Part shown: positions 6,789 to 15,402 of the stretch, in pieces
Position numbering within the stretch: the stretch's first letter is position 1
Layout of the letters: each line of letters starts with the position of its first letter
From: Bacillus sp. Bos-x628
GTDB taxonomy: Bacteria > Bacillota > Bacilli > Bacillales > Bacillaceae
Direction: 5' to 3'
NCBI RefSeq assembly: GCF_040500475.1
Contig: NZ_CP159358.1
Coordinates: forward strand, 2,604,001-2,668,000
Length of the DNA: 64,000 bases
Notes under the pieces: model-generated
What the model was told of the DNA's origin: nothing
Seen by the model: only the letters and a program-made list of their open reading frames with translations
Databases searched by the model: none
Position numbers and translations under genes: made by a program

Positions 6789-7475
6789 ATGATTGAAATG
6801 AAGGAAGTCTACAAGATTTATCCTAATGGCGTAAAGGCGATCAATGGAATCAACGTCTCTATCCATCCAGGAGAGTTTGTGTATGTTGTTGGTCCCAGCG
6901 GTGCTGGTAAATCCACTTTCATCAAAATGATGTATCGTGAAGAGAAGCCAACTAAAGGGAAAATCTTAATTAATAACAAAGATTTAGGGTCGATAAAAGA
7001 AAAGGATATCCCTTATGTGAGAAGAGAGATTGGGGTTGTCTTCCAAGACTTTAAGCTTCTTCCGACACTTACAGTGTTTGAGAATGTGGCATTTGCGCTT
7101 GAAGTAATTGGTGAACAGCCTAGTATCATTAAAAAGAAAGTGCTTGATGTGCTAGATTTGGTGCAACTAAAGCACAGAGCACGTCAATTTCCTGATCAGC
7201 TGTCTGGCGGTGAACAACAGCGGGTTTCTATCGCTAGGTCAATCGTTAATAATCCTGAGGTTGTTATAGCAGATGAACCTACAGGGAACCTTGACCCGGA
7301 TACATCATGGGAAATCATGAAGACATTAGAAGAAATTAATAACCGCGGAACAACTGTCGTTATGGCAACACACAACAAAGAGATCGTAAACAGCATGAAG
7401 AGACGCGTCATCGCAATCGAAGACGGTATCATTGTGCGTGACGAAGCAAGAGGGGAGTACGGAATTTATGATTAA
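6789..7475 (+). CDS. ftsE: Cell division ABC transporter ATP-binding protein FtsE
   Basis: 228 residues with Walker A GPSGAGKST, signature LSGGEQQRVSIARS, Walker B VVIADEPTGNLDP and a switch His in MATHN. With FtsX it forms the complex that in B. subtilis activates the peptidoglycan hydrolase CwlO for cell elongation. The start is ATG 6789 (MIEMKEVYK) with AGGTGA just upstream, equal to the B. subtilis start; the longer frame from 6720 is not conserved. ftsE overlaps ftsX by 8 bp. Its own WalR-box promoter lies upstream, since the toxin island has cut it off from cccB. Confidence 0.96.
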   Translation: MIEMKEVYKIYPNGVKAINGINVSIHPGEFVYVVGPSGAGKSTFIKMMYREEKPTKGKILINNKDLGSIKEKDIPYVRREIGVVFQDFKLLPTLTVFENVAFALEVIGEQPSIIKKKVLDVLDLVQLKHRARQFPDQLSGGEQQRVSIARSIVNNPEVVIADEPTGNLDPDTSWEIMKTLEEINNRGTTVVMATHNKEIVNSMKRRVIAIEDGIIVRDEARGEYGIYD

Positions 7476-8358
7476 AACTCTCTCGCGGCATTTGCGTGAG
7501 AGCTTCCGTTCACTCGGAAGGAACACGTGGATGACGTTTGCATCTATTAGTGCGGTAACTGTCACACTTATTTTAGTTGGGGTTTTTCTTGTCATTATGC
7601 TCAACTTAAATAACATGGCATCTAACGCTGAAAAAGAAGTAGAAGTAAAAGTGTTAATTGATTTAACAGCAAATAAAAAGCAGCAAAATGAGTTAAAAGC
7701 AGAGATTGAAAAGATTCCTGAAATTAGTGATGTCAAATACTCATCAAAGGATGACGAACTGAAAGCTCTGATTAAAAGCTTTGGTGAAAATGGACAATCC
7801 ATGGGACTTGTTGATCAAGAAAATCCATTAAATGATGCATTTATTGTGAAAACAACAGACCCTCATGACACACCAAAAGTAGCGAAAAAATTAGAAAATC
7901 TGAAAGGTACTTATAAAGTGACCTATGGTAAAGAAGAGGTCAGTCGACTCTTTAATGTTGTAGGAGTTGCGCGTAACGTTGGGATTGCTCTCATCATTGG
8001 GCTCCTGTTTACAGCGATGTTCTTAATCTCAAATACGATCAAAATTACGATTTTTGCTAGACGTAAAGAAATCGAGATTATGAAGCTAGTAGGTGCAACG
8101 AACTGGTTTATTCGCTGGCCATTTTTCATCGAAGGATTACTGCTCGGTGTATTTGGTTCTATTATACCAATCGCCTTATTGCTTAGCACGTATCAATATG
8201 TTGTTGGCTGGGTGGCGCCGAGAGTCCAAGGTTCATTTATCTCAATGCTTCCATATAACCCGTTTGTCTATCAAATATCTCTTATCCTTCTTTTGATTGG
8301 GGCAATCATTGGGGTGTGGGGAAGCTTAACGTCCATCCGTAAATTCTTGAAAGTATAA
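7468..8358 (+). CDS. ftsX: Cell division protein FtsX
   Basis: 296 residues, the B. subtilis length. One N-terminal membrane segment (about 22-45), an extracellular domain of about 120 residues, then three membrane segments (about 170-290) of the FtsX/MacB type. It transmits ATP hydrolysis by FtsE to an extracellular hydrolase with a coiled coil. The start ATG 7468 lies inside the ftsE stop region (overlap 8 bp), indicating translational coupling; the longer frame from 7432 is not conserved. Confidence 0.95.
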   Translation: MIKTLSRHLRESFRSLGRNTWMTFASISAVTVTLILVGVFLVIMLNLNNMASNAEKEVEVKVLIDLTANKKQQNELKAEIEKIPEISDVKYSSKDDELKALIKSFGENGQSMGLVDQENPLNDAFIVKTTDPHDTPKVAKKLENLKGTYKVTYGKEEVSRLFNVVGVARNVGIALIIGLLFTAMFLISNTIKITIFARRKEIEIMKLVGATNWFIRWPFFIEGLLLGVFGSIIPIALLLSTYQYVVGWVAPRVQGSFISMLPYNPFVYQISLILLLIGAIIGVWGSLTSIRKFLKV

Positions 8359-8383
8359 ATATCTTATTTTGAAGGCAGCATTC

Positions 8384-8438
8384 GAAGATTTCTATAGAAG
8401 ATGTGACCGGCTGATCCTGTTCATCCGGTCGAATCTTC
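8384..8438 (+). repeat. Strong nested hairpin between ftsX and the M23 gene
   Basis: The outer stem is GAAGATT (8384-8390) / AATCTTC (8432-8438). The inner stem is GACCGGCTGA / TCATCCGGTC (8405-8414 and 8421-8430, one mismatch). No T run follows, so it is not a plain terminator. It could set mRNA processing or stability in the ftsEX-M23 transcript. Confidence 0.6.
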
Positions 8439-8472
8439 ATGTCAATAGTTGTCATGGGAGGGGAATATCGTT

Positions 8473-9729
8473 TTGAAAAGAAAGCTGATGATGGCTGGAA
8501 TGGCAGCGTTTATTGGAACAACGTGGCTATATATTCCAGGGAACGAAAATCGTGCCTTCGCATACGAAGACCTAGAACAAAAACGTCAACAAATCGAAAA
8601 GAAAACATCGAATACTGAAGCAACGCTTAAGAAAAAGAAATCAGAGCTTGCAACGCTTGAAAAGAAAGAAACAAAGCTAAATCAAGAGATTGAAAAAATT
8701 GACCAAAAGTTAAGTACTGCAACTGAAAAAGTCGCTGCAAAGGAAAAAGAGGTTAAACAAACCAAACAAGAGATTCAAAAACTAAAAAAAGACATTAAGA
8801 TCATCAATGAGCGAATAGAAAAAAGAAAAGCTATTTTCAAAGACCGAATTCGTTCAGTGCAAAAAAGTGGCGGTACAATCAACTATTTAGATGTGCTGCT
8901 AGGTGCTCGTAGCTTTAGTGATTTTGTGAGTCGTGTTGGGGCCGTCACAACGATTGTAGAAGCCGATAAAGACATGATTACAGAACACGAAAACGATTTA
9001 AAGCTAGTGGAGCAAAAAGAAGCAGAGCTAAATAATCAATTAAGTGGACTTGAAGCCTCTCTGAAGGAGCTTGAATCTTTAAAAAAAGACCTTTCCAAGC
9101 AGCAGAAAGAAAAAGGGAAAGTGCTTGGGCATGTGACAGAAGAAAAAGAACATGCACATGATGAACTTGGCAAGCTTGAAAATGAGAAAGACATTTTAGC
9201 AAACCAAAAAGCAGCAGTGAAGTCTGAGGAAGCTCGTCGTCAAAAGGAAGAAGCCGAGAAAGCGAAGCAAGCAGTTGCACCTGCATCAAACAGTGGAGGC
9301 TCTTCAAATCATGTGTCAGATACACCGGCAAGTAGTTCAGGTTTTATCAAACCGGCTGCCGGAAGGTTTTCTTCAGGATTTGGAAGACGTTCAGGCGGGC
9401 AGCATTACGGCTTAGATATTGCTGCGAAAGGCACAGTATCTGTCGTGGCAGCAGCATCTGGAACGGTCACCAATTCAAGCTACTCGTCTAGCTACGGGAA
9501 TGTGATATTCATTACGCACAACATGAATGGTCAAACGTATCAAACCGTGTACGCTCACTTGTCAACGAGAAGTGTTTCAACAGGACAAAGAGTCGAGCAA
9601 GGACAATTCCTTGGTTACATGGGAAATACAGGTCAGTCATACGGTCAGCACCTTCATTTTGAAATTCATAAAGGATTATGGAATGGTGCAAAATCAAATG
9701 CAGTGAATCCTGCTCAATATATACGTTAG
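8473..9729 (+). CDS. Secreted M23 (LytM) peptidase with PcsB/CwlO-like coiled coil
   Basis: 418 residues. Signal peptide ends near NRAFA-YED, then a long Lys/Glu coiled coil (about 35-270) containing the SGGTINYLDVLLGARSFSDF block, a Ser-rich linker, and a C-terminal LytM domain (about 295-418) with zinc ligands in HYGLDIAA and HLHFEIH. This is the EnvC/PcsB plan: a coiled coil that docks on FtsX plus a murein hydrolase or activator domain. The gene directly follows ftsEX. The start is TTG 8473 with GAGGGG upstream; the frame from 8449 lacks one. The coiled coil is clearly paralogous to that of CwlO encoded at 54.6 kb. Confidence 0.9.
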   Translation: MKRKLMMAGMAAFIGTTWLYIPGNENRAFAYEDLEQKRQQIEKKTSNTEATLKKKKSELATLEKKETKLNQEIEKIDQKLSTATEKVAAKEKEVKQTKQEIQKLKKDIKIINERIEKRKAIFKDRIRSVQKSGGTINYLDVLLGARSFSDFVSRVGAVTTIVEADKDMITEHENDLKLVEQKEAELNNQLSGLEASLKELESLKKDLSKQQKEKGKVLGHVTEEKEHAHDELGKLENEKDILANQKAAVKSEEARRQKEEAEKAKQAVAPASNSGGSSNHVSDTPASSSGFIKPAAGRFSSGFGRRSGGQHYGLDIAAKGTVSVVAAASGTVTNSSYSSSYGNVIFITHNMNGQTYQTVYAHLSTRSVSTGQRVEQGQFLGYMGNTGQSYGQHLHFEIHKGLWNGAKSNAVNPAQYIR

Positions 9730-9766
9730 CAAAAAGCCGATAACATCATGTTATCGGCTTTTTGCT
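9730..9766. terminator. Bidirectional terminator
   Basis: A perfect 14-bp stem AAAAAGCCGATAAC / GTTATCGGCTTTTT with a 5-nt loop lies between the M23 gene and the convergent permease gene, with A and T runs on both sides. Confidence 0.92.
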
Positions 9767-9781
9767 TAGGTAGGTGCTGAA

Positions 9782-10522
9782 TTAAAATAGCAGTAGCAAT
9801 CCGGCAACAATCGGTGTTAAAAGCACTGCAGATTTCAGTAAAAGCTTCGGTGCAAGACGAGTGAATTTAGCACCAATATATGCGCCCAATACCGTTCCAA
9901 TTAAGATTTGAATTAGCAAGATAAAGTCTACATAGCCTTCTGAAATGTAACCAATTCCACCTCCAATGGAGATCGGAATAATGACAAGCATGGTCGTGCC
10001 GACAGCCTGTCTGATGGACAGCTTCAGCATAATCAAAAGTCCAACTTGTATAAATGGGGCAGACCCTATGCCAAACATCCCTGACAGCATGCCGGATACG
10101 AGCCCTAAAATAATGCCTCTTGTCCAAATTTGACGTGAAGAAAGCGGCTGCTGCTCAGCTTTCTCATTGAGGACAAATAATTTAATCATCATAAAAACAG
10201 CGGATAAAAAGAGCATGCCGGCAGTTAAATAATGCAGGCTTTCTTCTGGTATGAATGGTGCAACCTTTGCTCCTGCAAAAGAGGCAATACAAGCTAAAGC
10301 TCCGACAATCAAGCCCGATTTTAGCTGAATATTCCCTTCCCGATAGTGACTGTATGCACCAGATAATGTTGTGAAGGCCATAGCAGCTAAAGACGTTCCG
10401 AGTGCTGTATGAATCGGTACATCAAAAATCAATGTAAGCAATGCGATGACAAAACCAGCCCCGCCAGCTCCTACAAAACCTAATAATATTCCTAATAAAA
10501 GCATAGTCAATATAATATACAT
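9782..10522 (-). CDS. TauE/SafE (TSUP) family membrane permease
   Basis: 246 residues with about eight hydrophobic segments. The family repeat is visible twice: LLGFVGAGGAGFVIALL near the N-terminus and SGMLSGMFGIGSAPFIQ in the second half. TSUP proteins move sulfite, sulfonates or other small anions; the substrate here is unknown. Start ATG 10522 has a GGAGT site. It lies between, and is transcribed against, the M23 and ctpB genes. Confidence 0.85.
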   Translation of the reverse strand: MYIILTMLLLGILLGFVGAGGAGFVIALLTLIFDVPIHTALGTSLAAMAFTTLSGAYSHYREGNIQLKSGLIVGALACIASFAGAKVAPFIPEESLHYLTAGMLFLSAVFMMIKLFVLNEKAEQQPLSSRQIWTRGIILGLVSGMLSGMFGIGSAPFIQVGLLIMLKLSIRQAVGTTMLVIIPISIGGGIGYISEGYVDFILLIQILIGTVLGAYIGAKFTRLAPKLLLKSAVLLTPIVAGLLLLF

Positions 10523-10676
10523 GACGAAGACTCCTTCTCAATCATAACAAAATAAAAATTACACCTAATGAAATGATTAGTCAAGTCTTCACGGCGAGAA
10601 TGTACTTACATGAAATGCCTTCTTCTGGCATATAATAACTCAGGTCATTAGGAAGAGTTGAAGAAGGAGGCCAAAT

Positions 10677-12125
10677 ATGAGAAAACAAATCGCATCAATC
10701 ATGGCAAGTGTCATCTTAATAGTAAGCGCCAGTGTTTTTACACATAAGGAGGGGACTCATGCGGAGTCGCCGGCAACACCTGTTGCAATGGCTGGACAAG
10801 TTCAATCTAGTGATCGGGCTAAAGAAGACGGAATGGAGAAAATCGAGAAAGCCTATGACCTTATCTCGAATGAATATGTGGAGGAGGTCGATCGCAAAAA
10901 GCTACTTGAAGGTGCGATTCAAGGAATGCTTTCGACATTAAATGATCCATACTCTGTGTACATGGACAAGCAAACAGCGAAACAATTTTCTGATTCTCTT
11001 GACTCATCTTTTGAAGGGATTGGTGCTGAAGTGGGGATGGATGAAGGGAAGATTATTATTGTATCTGCCTTTAAGAAATCCCCTGCAGCAAAAGCGGGTC
11101 TTAAGCCGAAAGATGAAATCATCAGCATTGATGGAGAATCGATGAAAGAAAAAAGTCTAAATGACGCGGTGTTGAAAATAAGAGGAAAAAAAGGAACGTC
11201 TGTAGCGATTAAAATTAGACGAAACGGAATGGAAAAGGATTTAACATTCCGTATTAAACGAGAAGAAATCCCGCTTGAAACCGTCTCAGCCTCTATCAAA
11301 GATGTGAAGGGTCATAAAACAGGCTATATTGCGATATCTAGCTTCTCTGAAGATACAGCGAAGGATTTCACCTCAAGTCTGAACAGGCTCGAAAAAAAGG
11401 GCATAGAGGGACTTGTGATTGATGTGAGAGGAAATCCTGGTGGGTATCTACAAAGTGTAGAAGAAATATTGAAGCATTTTATCACAAAAGACCAGCCATA
11501 TATTCAAATTGCAGAACGCAATGGCGACCGGAAACGATACTTTTCAAAACGGAAAGAGAAAAAGCCTTATCCAGTCAACGTTCTCATTGACAAAGGAAGT
11601 GCATCAGCTTCTGAAATTCTCGCAGGTGCGATGAAAGAAGCGGGGAATTATGATGTCGTAGGTGATGTTTCCTTCGGGAAAGGAACTGTACAGCAGGCAG
11701 TTCCGATGGGGGATGGCAGCAACATCAAACTGACACTATATAAGTGGCTTACACCAAAAGGGAATTGGATACACAAAAAAGGTGTGGTGCCGACAATCGC
11801 TATTCATCAACCAGATTATTTTACAGCCGGTCCGCTTCAGTTAAAGGAGCCCCTTCAGCTGGATATGAATAATGAAGAAGTCAAACAAGCGCAGACGCTA
11901 TTAAAGGGACTTGCGTTTGACCCTGGCAGATTCGATGGATATTTTGATGAAGAAACGAAAAAAGCAGTACTTGCTCTTCAAAGCACATATCATCTTGATA
12001 AAACAGGTGTGATTGATTTGAAGACAGCGAAGTTGATGAACCAGAAGGTCGATGAAGTGAAATCCTACGAAAAGAATGATCTTCAGCTACAAACTGCACT
12101 AAAAGCACTATATCTCAAAAAATAA
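10677..12125 (+). CDS. ctpB: S41 carboxyl-terminal processing protease CtpB
   Basis: 482 residues: a signal peptide or anchor (1-28), a PDZ domain (about 110-200, GIGAEVGM and SPAAKAGLKPKDEI), the S41 catalytic core with Ser in KGSASASEI and Lys in FGKGTVQQ, and a C-terminal peptidoglycan-binding domain (about 405-470). In B. subtilis CtpB cuts SpoIVFA and so helps turn on sigma-K in the mother cell. Length and place (after ftsEX, before swrA and minJ) agree. AGGAGG precedes the ATG. Upstream, TATAAT occurs within GCATATAATAA, which could serve sigma-A; a sigma-G box is not clear. Confidence 0.94.
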   Translation: MRKQIASIMASVILIVSASVFTHKEGTHAESPATPVAMAGQVQSSDRAKEDGMEKIEKAYDLISNEYVEEVDRKKLLEGAIQGMLSTLNDPYSVYMDKQTAKQFSDSLDSSFEGIGAEVGMDEGKIIIVSAFKKSPAAKAGLKPKDEIISIDGESMKEKSLNDAVLKIRGKKGTSVAIKIRRNGMEKDLTFRIKREEIPLETVSASIKDVKGHKTGYIAISSFSEDTAKDFTSSLNRLEKKGIEGLVIDVRGNPGGYLQSVEEILKHFITKDQPYIQIAERNGDRKRYFSKRKEKKPYPVNVLIDKGSASASEILAGAMKEAGNYDVVGDVSFGKGTVQQAVPMGDGSNIKLTLYKWLTPKGNWIHKKGVVPTIAIHQPDYFTAGPLQLKEPLQLDMNNEEVKQAQTLLKGLAFDPGRFDGYFDEETKKAVLALQSTYHLDKTGVIDLKTAKLMNQKVDEVKSYEKNDLQLQTALKALYLKK

Positions 12126-12154
12126 AGAGGCCTTTATTCGCCTCTTTATTTTTG
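12124..12154 (+). terminator. ctpB terminator
   Basis: Stem AAAGAGGC / GCCTCTTT directly after the ctpB stop, followed by ATTTTT. Confidence 0.85.
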
Positions 12155-12475
12155 GTTCATAAGTGTCACAAACATGTAAAAATTTATTCATAAAAATAAA
12201 TTATATCGAGAAATATATTCATTTATTTTACAAAAAACATAACATTCCTTCGAATTTACCCGATAACATATTTATATAAGAGACTTTCTGTTGATTTAAA
12301 CATGCCATGAAAATGAAACTTTTGAAAGTTGTATGTTACATAAATAATTCTTACAATTATAAAGTAGCACTCATTTAAAATATTTTATTTTATTTTTTGC
12401 GGATATTCAGCTTGAGTATTAAGCTGTACTGAGGTTGCGCTTTTCTTAAAAGAACTAGTAAATGGGGGTACACAA
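12155..12475 (+). promoter_or_regulatory. swrA upstream region with sigma-D-like promoter
   Basis: A long AT-rich region without genes. TAAC-N15-CCCGATAA (12240-12266) matches the motility sigma-D consensus TAAA-N15-GCCGATAT apart from one base in the -35 and two in the -10. TTGAAA (near 12329) with an AT-rich -10 region about 17 nt on is a possible sigma-A promoter. B. subtilis swrA is known to use both sigma factors. Confidence 0.5.
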
Positions 12476-12829
12476 TTGAAAAGGGCAAGTATTGTGAGAG
12501 AGAAAAAATATTACGAATTGGTAGAGGAACTTAAGAGTCGCACGAAAAATGTGACATTTTCCTCTACAAAGGCATTAAGTCTGCTCATGCTGTTAAGCAG
12601 ATACTTAGTCAATTACACAACGGTAGAATCAGTCGACGAAATTGATGAAGACTGTGCTGAGATATACTTCAATTATTTAATGGATAATCATAAGAGACTT
12701 GGTATAAACTTAACCGACATTAAAAGGTCGATGCAGCTTCTTGGCGGCATACTAGATGTAGATGTCAATCACTATTTAAAGGACTTTTCACTGTCGAATG
12801 TAACACTTTGGATGAATCAGGAGAAATAA
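12476..12829 (+). CDS. swrA: Swarming motility regulator SwrA
   Basis: 117 residues, almost colinear with B. subtilis SwrA (N-terminus MKRASIVREKKYYEL, C-terminal LKDFSLSNVTLWM). SwrA works with DegU to raise fla/che transcription and is degraded by LonA. TTG start with GGGGG upstream. Domestic B. subtilis carries a frameshift in an A8/A9 tract in codons 9-11; here the tract is GAG-AAA-AAA-T, only six A, and the frame is intact. minJ follows. Confidence 0.95.
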   Translation: MKRASIVREKKYYELVEELKSRTKNVTFSSTKALSLLMLLSRYLVNYTTVESVDEIDEDCAEIYFNYLMDNHKRLGINLTDIKRSMQLLGGILDVDVNHYLKDFSLSNVTLWMNQEK

Positions 12830-12897
12830 ACCTGATGTCAAGCAACGATTTATTTGATAGAATAAGAGAAAATGCTTGACTTGGGCGGTGAACGATA

Positions 12898-14085
12898 ATG
12901 AGTTCGGAATGGATGGGAGTGGGATTAAAAGCGATCGGTCTGTTTTTCATCCATCCTCTTTTTTATTTAATGATATTGATAAGCCTATTGTATGGCTATA
13001 TCCGCGTGAAGCGAGAGAGAAAAGCGTTTCAAACAAGAATAGAAGATGTATACGATGAACTAAAATTTACATATTCTAAGGGATGGGTTCTAGGGATTTG
13101 TCTATCCATTGTAACAGTAGGTTTAGGGATTGCCCTGCCGCTTGGATTCATCGTGCTGGTTGCAGCTATGACCATCGTTTTTTCTCTATTCTTTAAGGCG
13201 AGTGCGCTCTCGTCTGCATACACACTCGGTTTCAGTTTTATTGCGGCATTTGGATTGATGCATTTTCAAGTGAGCCCTTCTTGGCTGCCGCAGCTTTCAA
13301 TGATGAATGCATCTGCCGTTGTCATCCTGCTAGGGTTACTATTAATGACTGAAGGTATTCTAGCATATCGAACGGCACATTTACGTACATCGCCTGCAAT
13401 GGTGATGAGTGCGAGAGGACTTCTGATTGGACAGCAGAGGGCAAACCGTCTATGGCTTCTACCACTTGTCTTGCTGATGCCAGCAGGTGAATTAACATCC
13501 TCTCTGCCATGGTGGCCGGTGCTTCAGGTGAACGATCAGAGTTTTTCATTCATTTGTATTCCGTATATTATTGGCTTCGGTCAACGGATTCAGGGATCGC
13601 TGCCAATTGTCAGTATTCAAATTACTGCACGGCGTATTCTTATGCTCGGACTGGCTATTGCATTATTAGGTGCTGCAAGTATTTGGTTTGAGCCGATTGC
13701 TTGGGGAGCTGTTGTGATGGCCATTTTAGGAAGGGCCTTTCTTTCTTGGAAGCAGAGAGTCAATGACAATGCGGCGCCTTTCTACTTCTCTAAGCGCAAT
13801 CAAGGGCTGATGGTGCTGGGAACTATTCCGAATACACCCGCGGCTGATTTAAAGCTTGAGATCGGTGAAGTTATTACAAAGGTAAATGGAATTGAGGTCA
13901 AAACCGTTTCTGAGTTTTATGAAGCCCTTCAAACCAATCGGGCCCTGACAAAGCTTGAGATCATTGGCTTAAATGGTCAGACAAGATTTGAAAAACGTGC
14001 TTCTTATGAAGGTGAGCATCATCAGCTTGGGATCTTATTTGTGAAAGATGACTCGATGCAAGAACAGACCGATATTTCATCCTGA
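12898..14085 (+). CDS. minJ: Division-site topological determinant MinJ
   Basis: 395 residues with about eight N-terminal membrane segments (to about residue 290) and a C-terminal PDZ domain (about 300-385; MVLGTIPNTPAADLKLEIGE, KVNGIEVKTV). MinJ links DivIVA to MinD at poles and septa and is also needed for swarming. Start ATG 12898 with GGTGA. Order swrA-minJ is as in B. subtilis. A terminator follows. Confidence 0.93.
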   Translation: MSSEWMGVGLKAIGLFFIHPLFYLMILISLLYGYIRVKRERKAFQTRIEDVYDELKFTYSKGWVLGICLSIVTVGLGIALPLGFIVLVAAMTIVFSLFFKASALSSAYTLGFSFIAAFGLMHFQVSPSWLPQLSMMNASAVVILLGLLLMTEGILAYRTAHLRTSPAMVMSARGLLIGQQRANRLWLLPLVLLMPAGELTSSLPWWPVLQVNDQSFSFICIPYIIGFGQRIQGSLPIVSIQITARRILMLGLAIALLGAASIWFEPIAWGAVVMAILGRAFLSWKQRVNDNAAPFYFSKRNQGLMVLGTIPNTPAADLKLEIGEVITKVNGIEVKTVSEFYEALQTNRALTKLEIIGLNGQTRFEKRASYEGEHHQLGILFVKDDSMQEQTDISS

Positions 14086-14119
14086 AAAGGGCTAAAATGA
14101 TTTTTATTTTAGCCCTTTG
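14085..14119 (+). terminator. minJ terminator
   Basis: Stem AAAGGGCTAAAAT / ATTTTAGCCCTTT with a short loop immediately after the minJ stop. Confidence 0.88.
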
Positions 14120-14257
14120 TCATCTTTTATGAGCGGGAAATATTAAACTGTAGTTGATGGCGCACTCATTTCTAACCTTTTCTTAGGTGGGAAATGTTGT
14201 TGACTAACCAATGAAAACGAGACAAAATTTTAATTAGAAGCAAGGAATTGAAATGAT

Positions 14258-14290
14258 TACCCCTGCCTCATTGGATAAGGGGTTTTTTGT
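14258..14290 (+). terminator. Isolated terminator-like hairpin
   Basis: CCCCT / AGGGG pairing (14260-14264 and 14278-14282) followed by TTTTTT on the plus strand. No plus-strand gene lies between the minJ terminator and this hairpin, so it may end a short transcript or be a remnant. Confidence 0.45.
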
Positions 14291-14854
14291 TTAAACGTGA
14301 TGATCAATGTTCTTGTCTCCTTGGTCAAATGCAGAGAATATGAAATCAATTCCAATAAATAAAAAGCTGACGAAGAAAGATAAAATCAAAGTACCGTTGT
14401 TCCAAATCGTCACTTTCACTAAATTTAAGTTGAGTACATATTGAATGGAAAAATAAATAACAACCCATAAACTAATAAATTCTAAGATGTAGGTCAGCCA
14501 ATCAGGGAATTCCAATAAATATGTGATGCCTTTTCCTATGAATAACATAAATATCGACCCAAAAAGGGAGAGAACACTTACCAATAATGAGAAAGTCAAC
14601 AAAGAAAAAAATGAATCATAAGTTATATATTCCCCGAAAAGAAAGTTTACTCCTAAAGAGACGAAATAAAGCATGACACTAGGAATTGTGATAACAACAC
14701 TTAGGGAAAATAAAATGAGTACAATAAAAAGAATGGCAGCAAATGCTCCGGGAGGTTCCTCTAGAATATTTTTCTTTCTTAAAATAGTATAGGTGATGAT
14801 AGATATTAAAAGGAGCACTAAAAAAGTCAACGAAATGACATAAGAAAAAGACAT
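14291..14854 (-). CDS. YrvL-like membrane protein
   Basis: 187 residues with five to six hydrophobic segments. The pattern of residues 75-187 (a G-x5-Y-x-S-x2-S-L-L-x-F segment and a late acidic tip) resembles the YrvL family, which in B. subtilis restrains the SigO-RsoA regulon. Start ATG 14854 has a perfect GGAGG 6 nt upstream; the longer frame to 14887 does not. No partner gene is nearby. The family call is tentative; membrane protein is certain. Confidence 0.55.
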   Translation of the reverse strand: MSFSYVISLTFLVLLLISIITYTILRKKNILEEPPGAFAAILFIVLILFSLSVVITIPSVMLYFVSLGVNFLFGEYITYDSFFSLLTFSLLVSVLSLFGSIFMLFIGKGITYLLEFPDWLTYILEFISLWVVIYFSIQYVLNLNLVKVTIWNNGTLILSFFVSFLFIGIDFIFSAFDQGDKNIDHHV

Positions 14855-15065
14855 GAATATCCTCCATAAAGAAGCGCTATTTAGCACTTTTATTTTTTGT
14901 TAAAAAAGATTAATAATAAACTTTGCTAGAGTCTTAGCGACATCTCTTAGAGCGCCGACTTCAATAAAAGCTTTCGTGACCTGTTTTTTTATCTTCTTGA
15001 ATAGAAAAAAAGTTGCGTGATCTTTGCGGTAATGAATTTCCTATAAAATGATAATATATGTCATT

Positions 15066-15370
15066 ATAAGGAAATTGGGGGAAGAGGTAAAGTCTTATGT
15101 TGAATTTGAAAATTATGACTACCTTAACGCCATTACCTTCTATAAAACTAGTAAAAGCCTTTGACAGTAACACGAAAAGATTAAAAGCATCTGCACTATA
15201 TAATTTAGGACTCAGTTATTTCCTAACAATAAATGATCACTTGAAATGAAATACTTTAATGATTCAATGAATGCCTTTAAAGAACAAGGTTACGAACATT
15301 TAAATCGAATTTTATGAAAAGGATCTTTATTCCAAAGTCAAGTGAAGTCATAAGGCATTATCGGTTATTC
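15066..15370 (+). pseudogene. Decayed Rap-type TPR phosphatase fragment
   Basis: Three frames must be joined. The frame from 15069 reads SYVEFENYDYLNAITFYK; the frame from 15097 reads KRLKASALYNLGLSYFL; a third then reads MKYFNDSMNAFKEQGYEHLNRIL with a TGA where Trp is expected. Each matches successive TPR helices of Bacillus Rap proteins. Frameshifts and stops show it is dead. Only the middle to C-terminal part of a Rap (usually about 375 residues) remains, and no phr peptide gene is seen. Confidence 0.65.
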
Positions 15371-15402
15371 TGTTTAATAAAAAATCTTCGCAATGTATTG
15401 CC

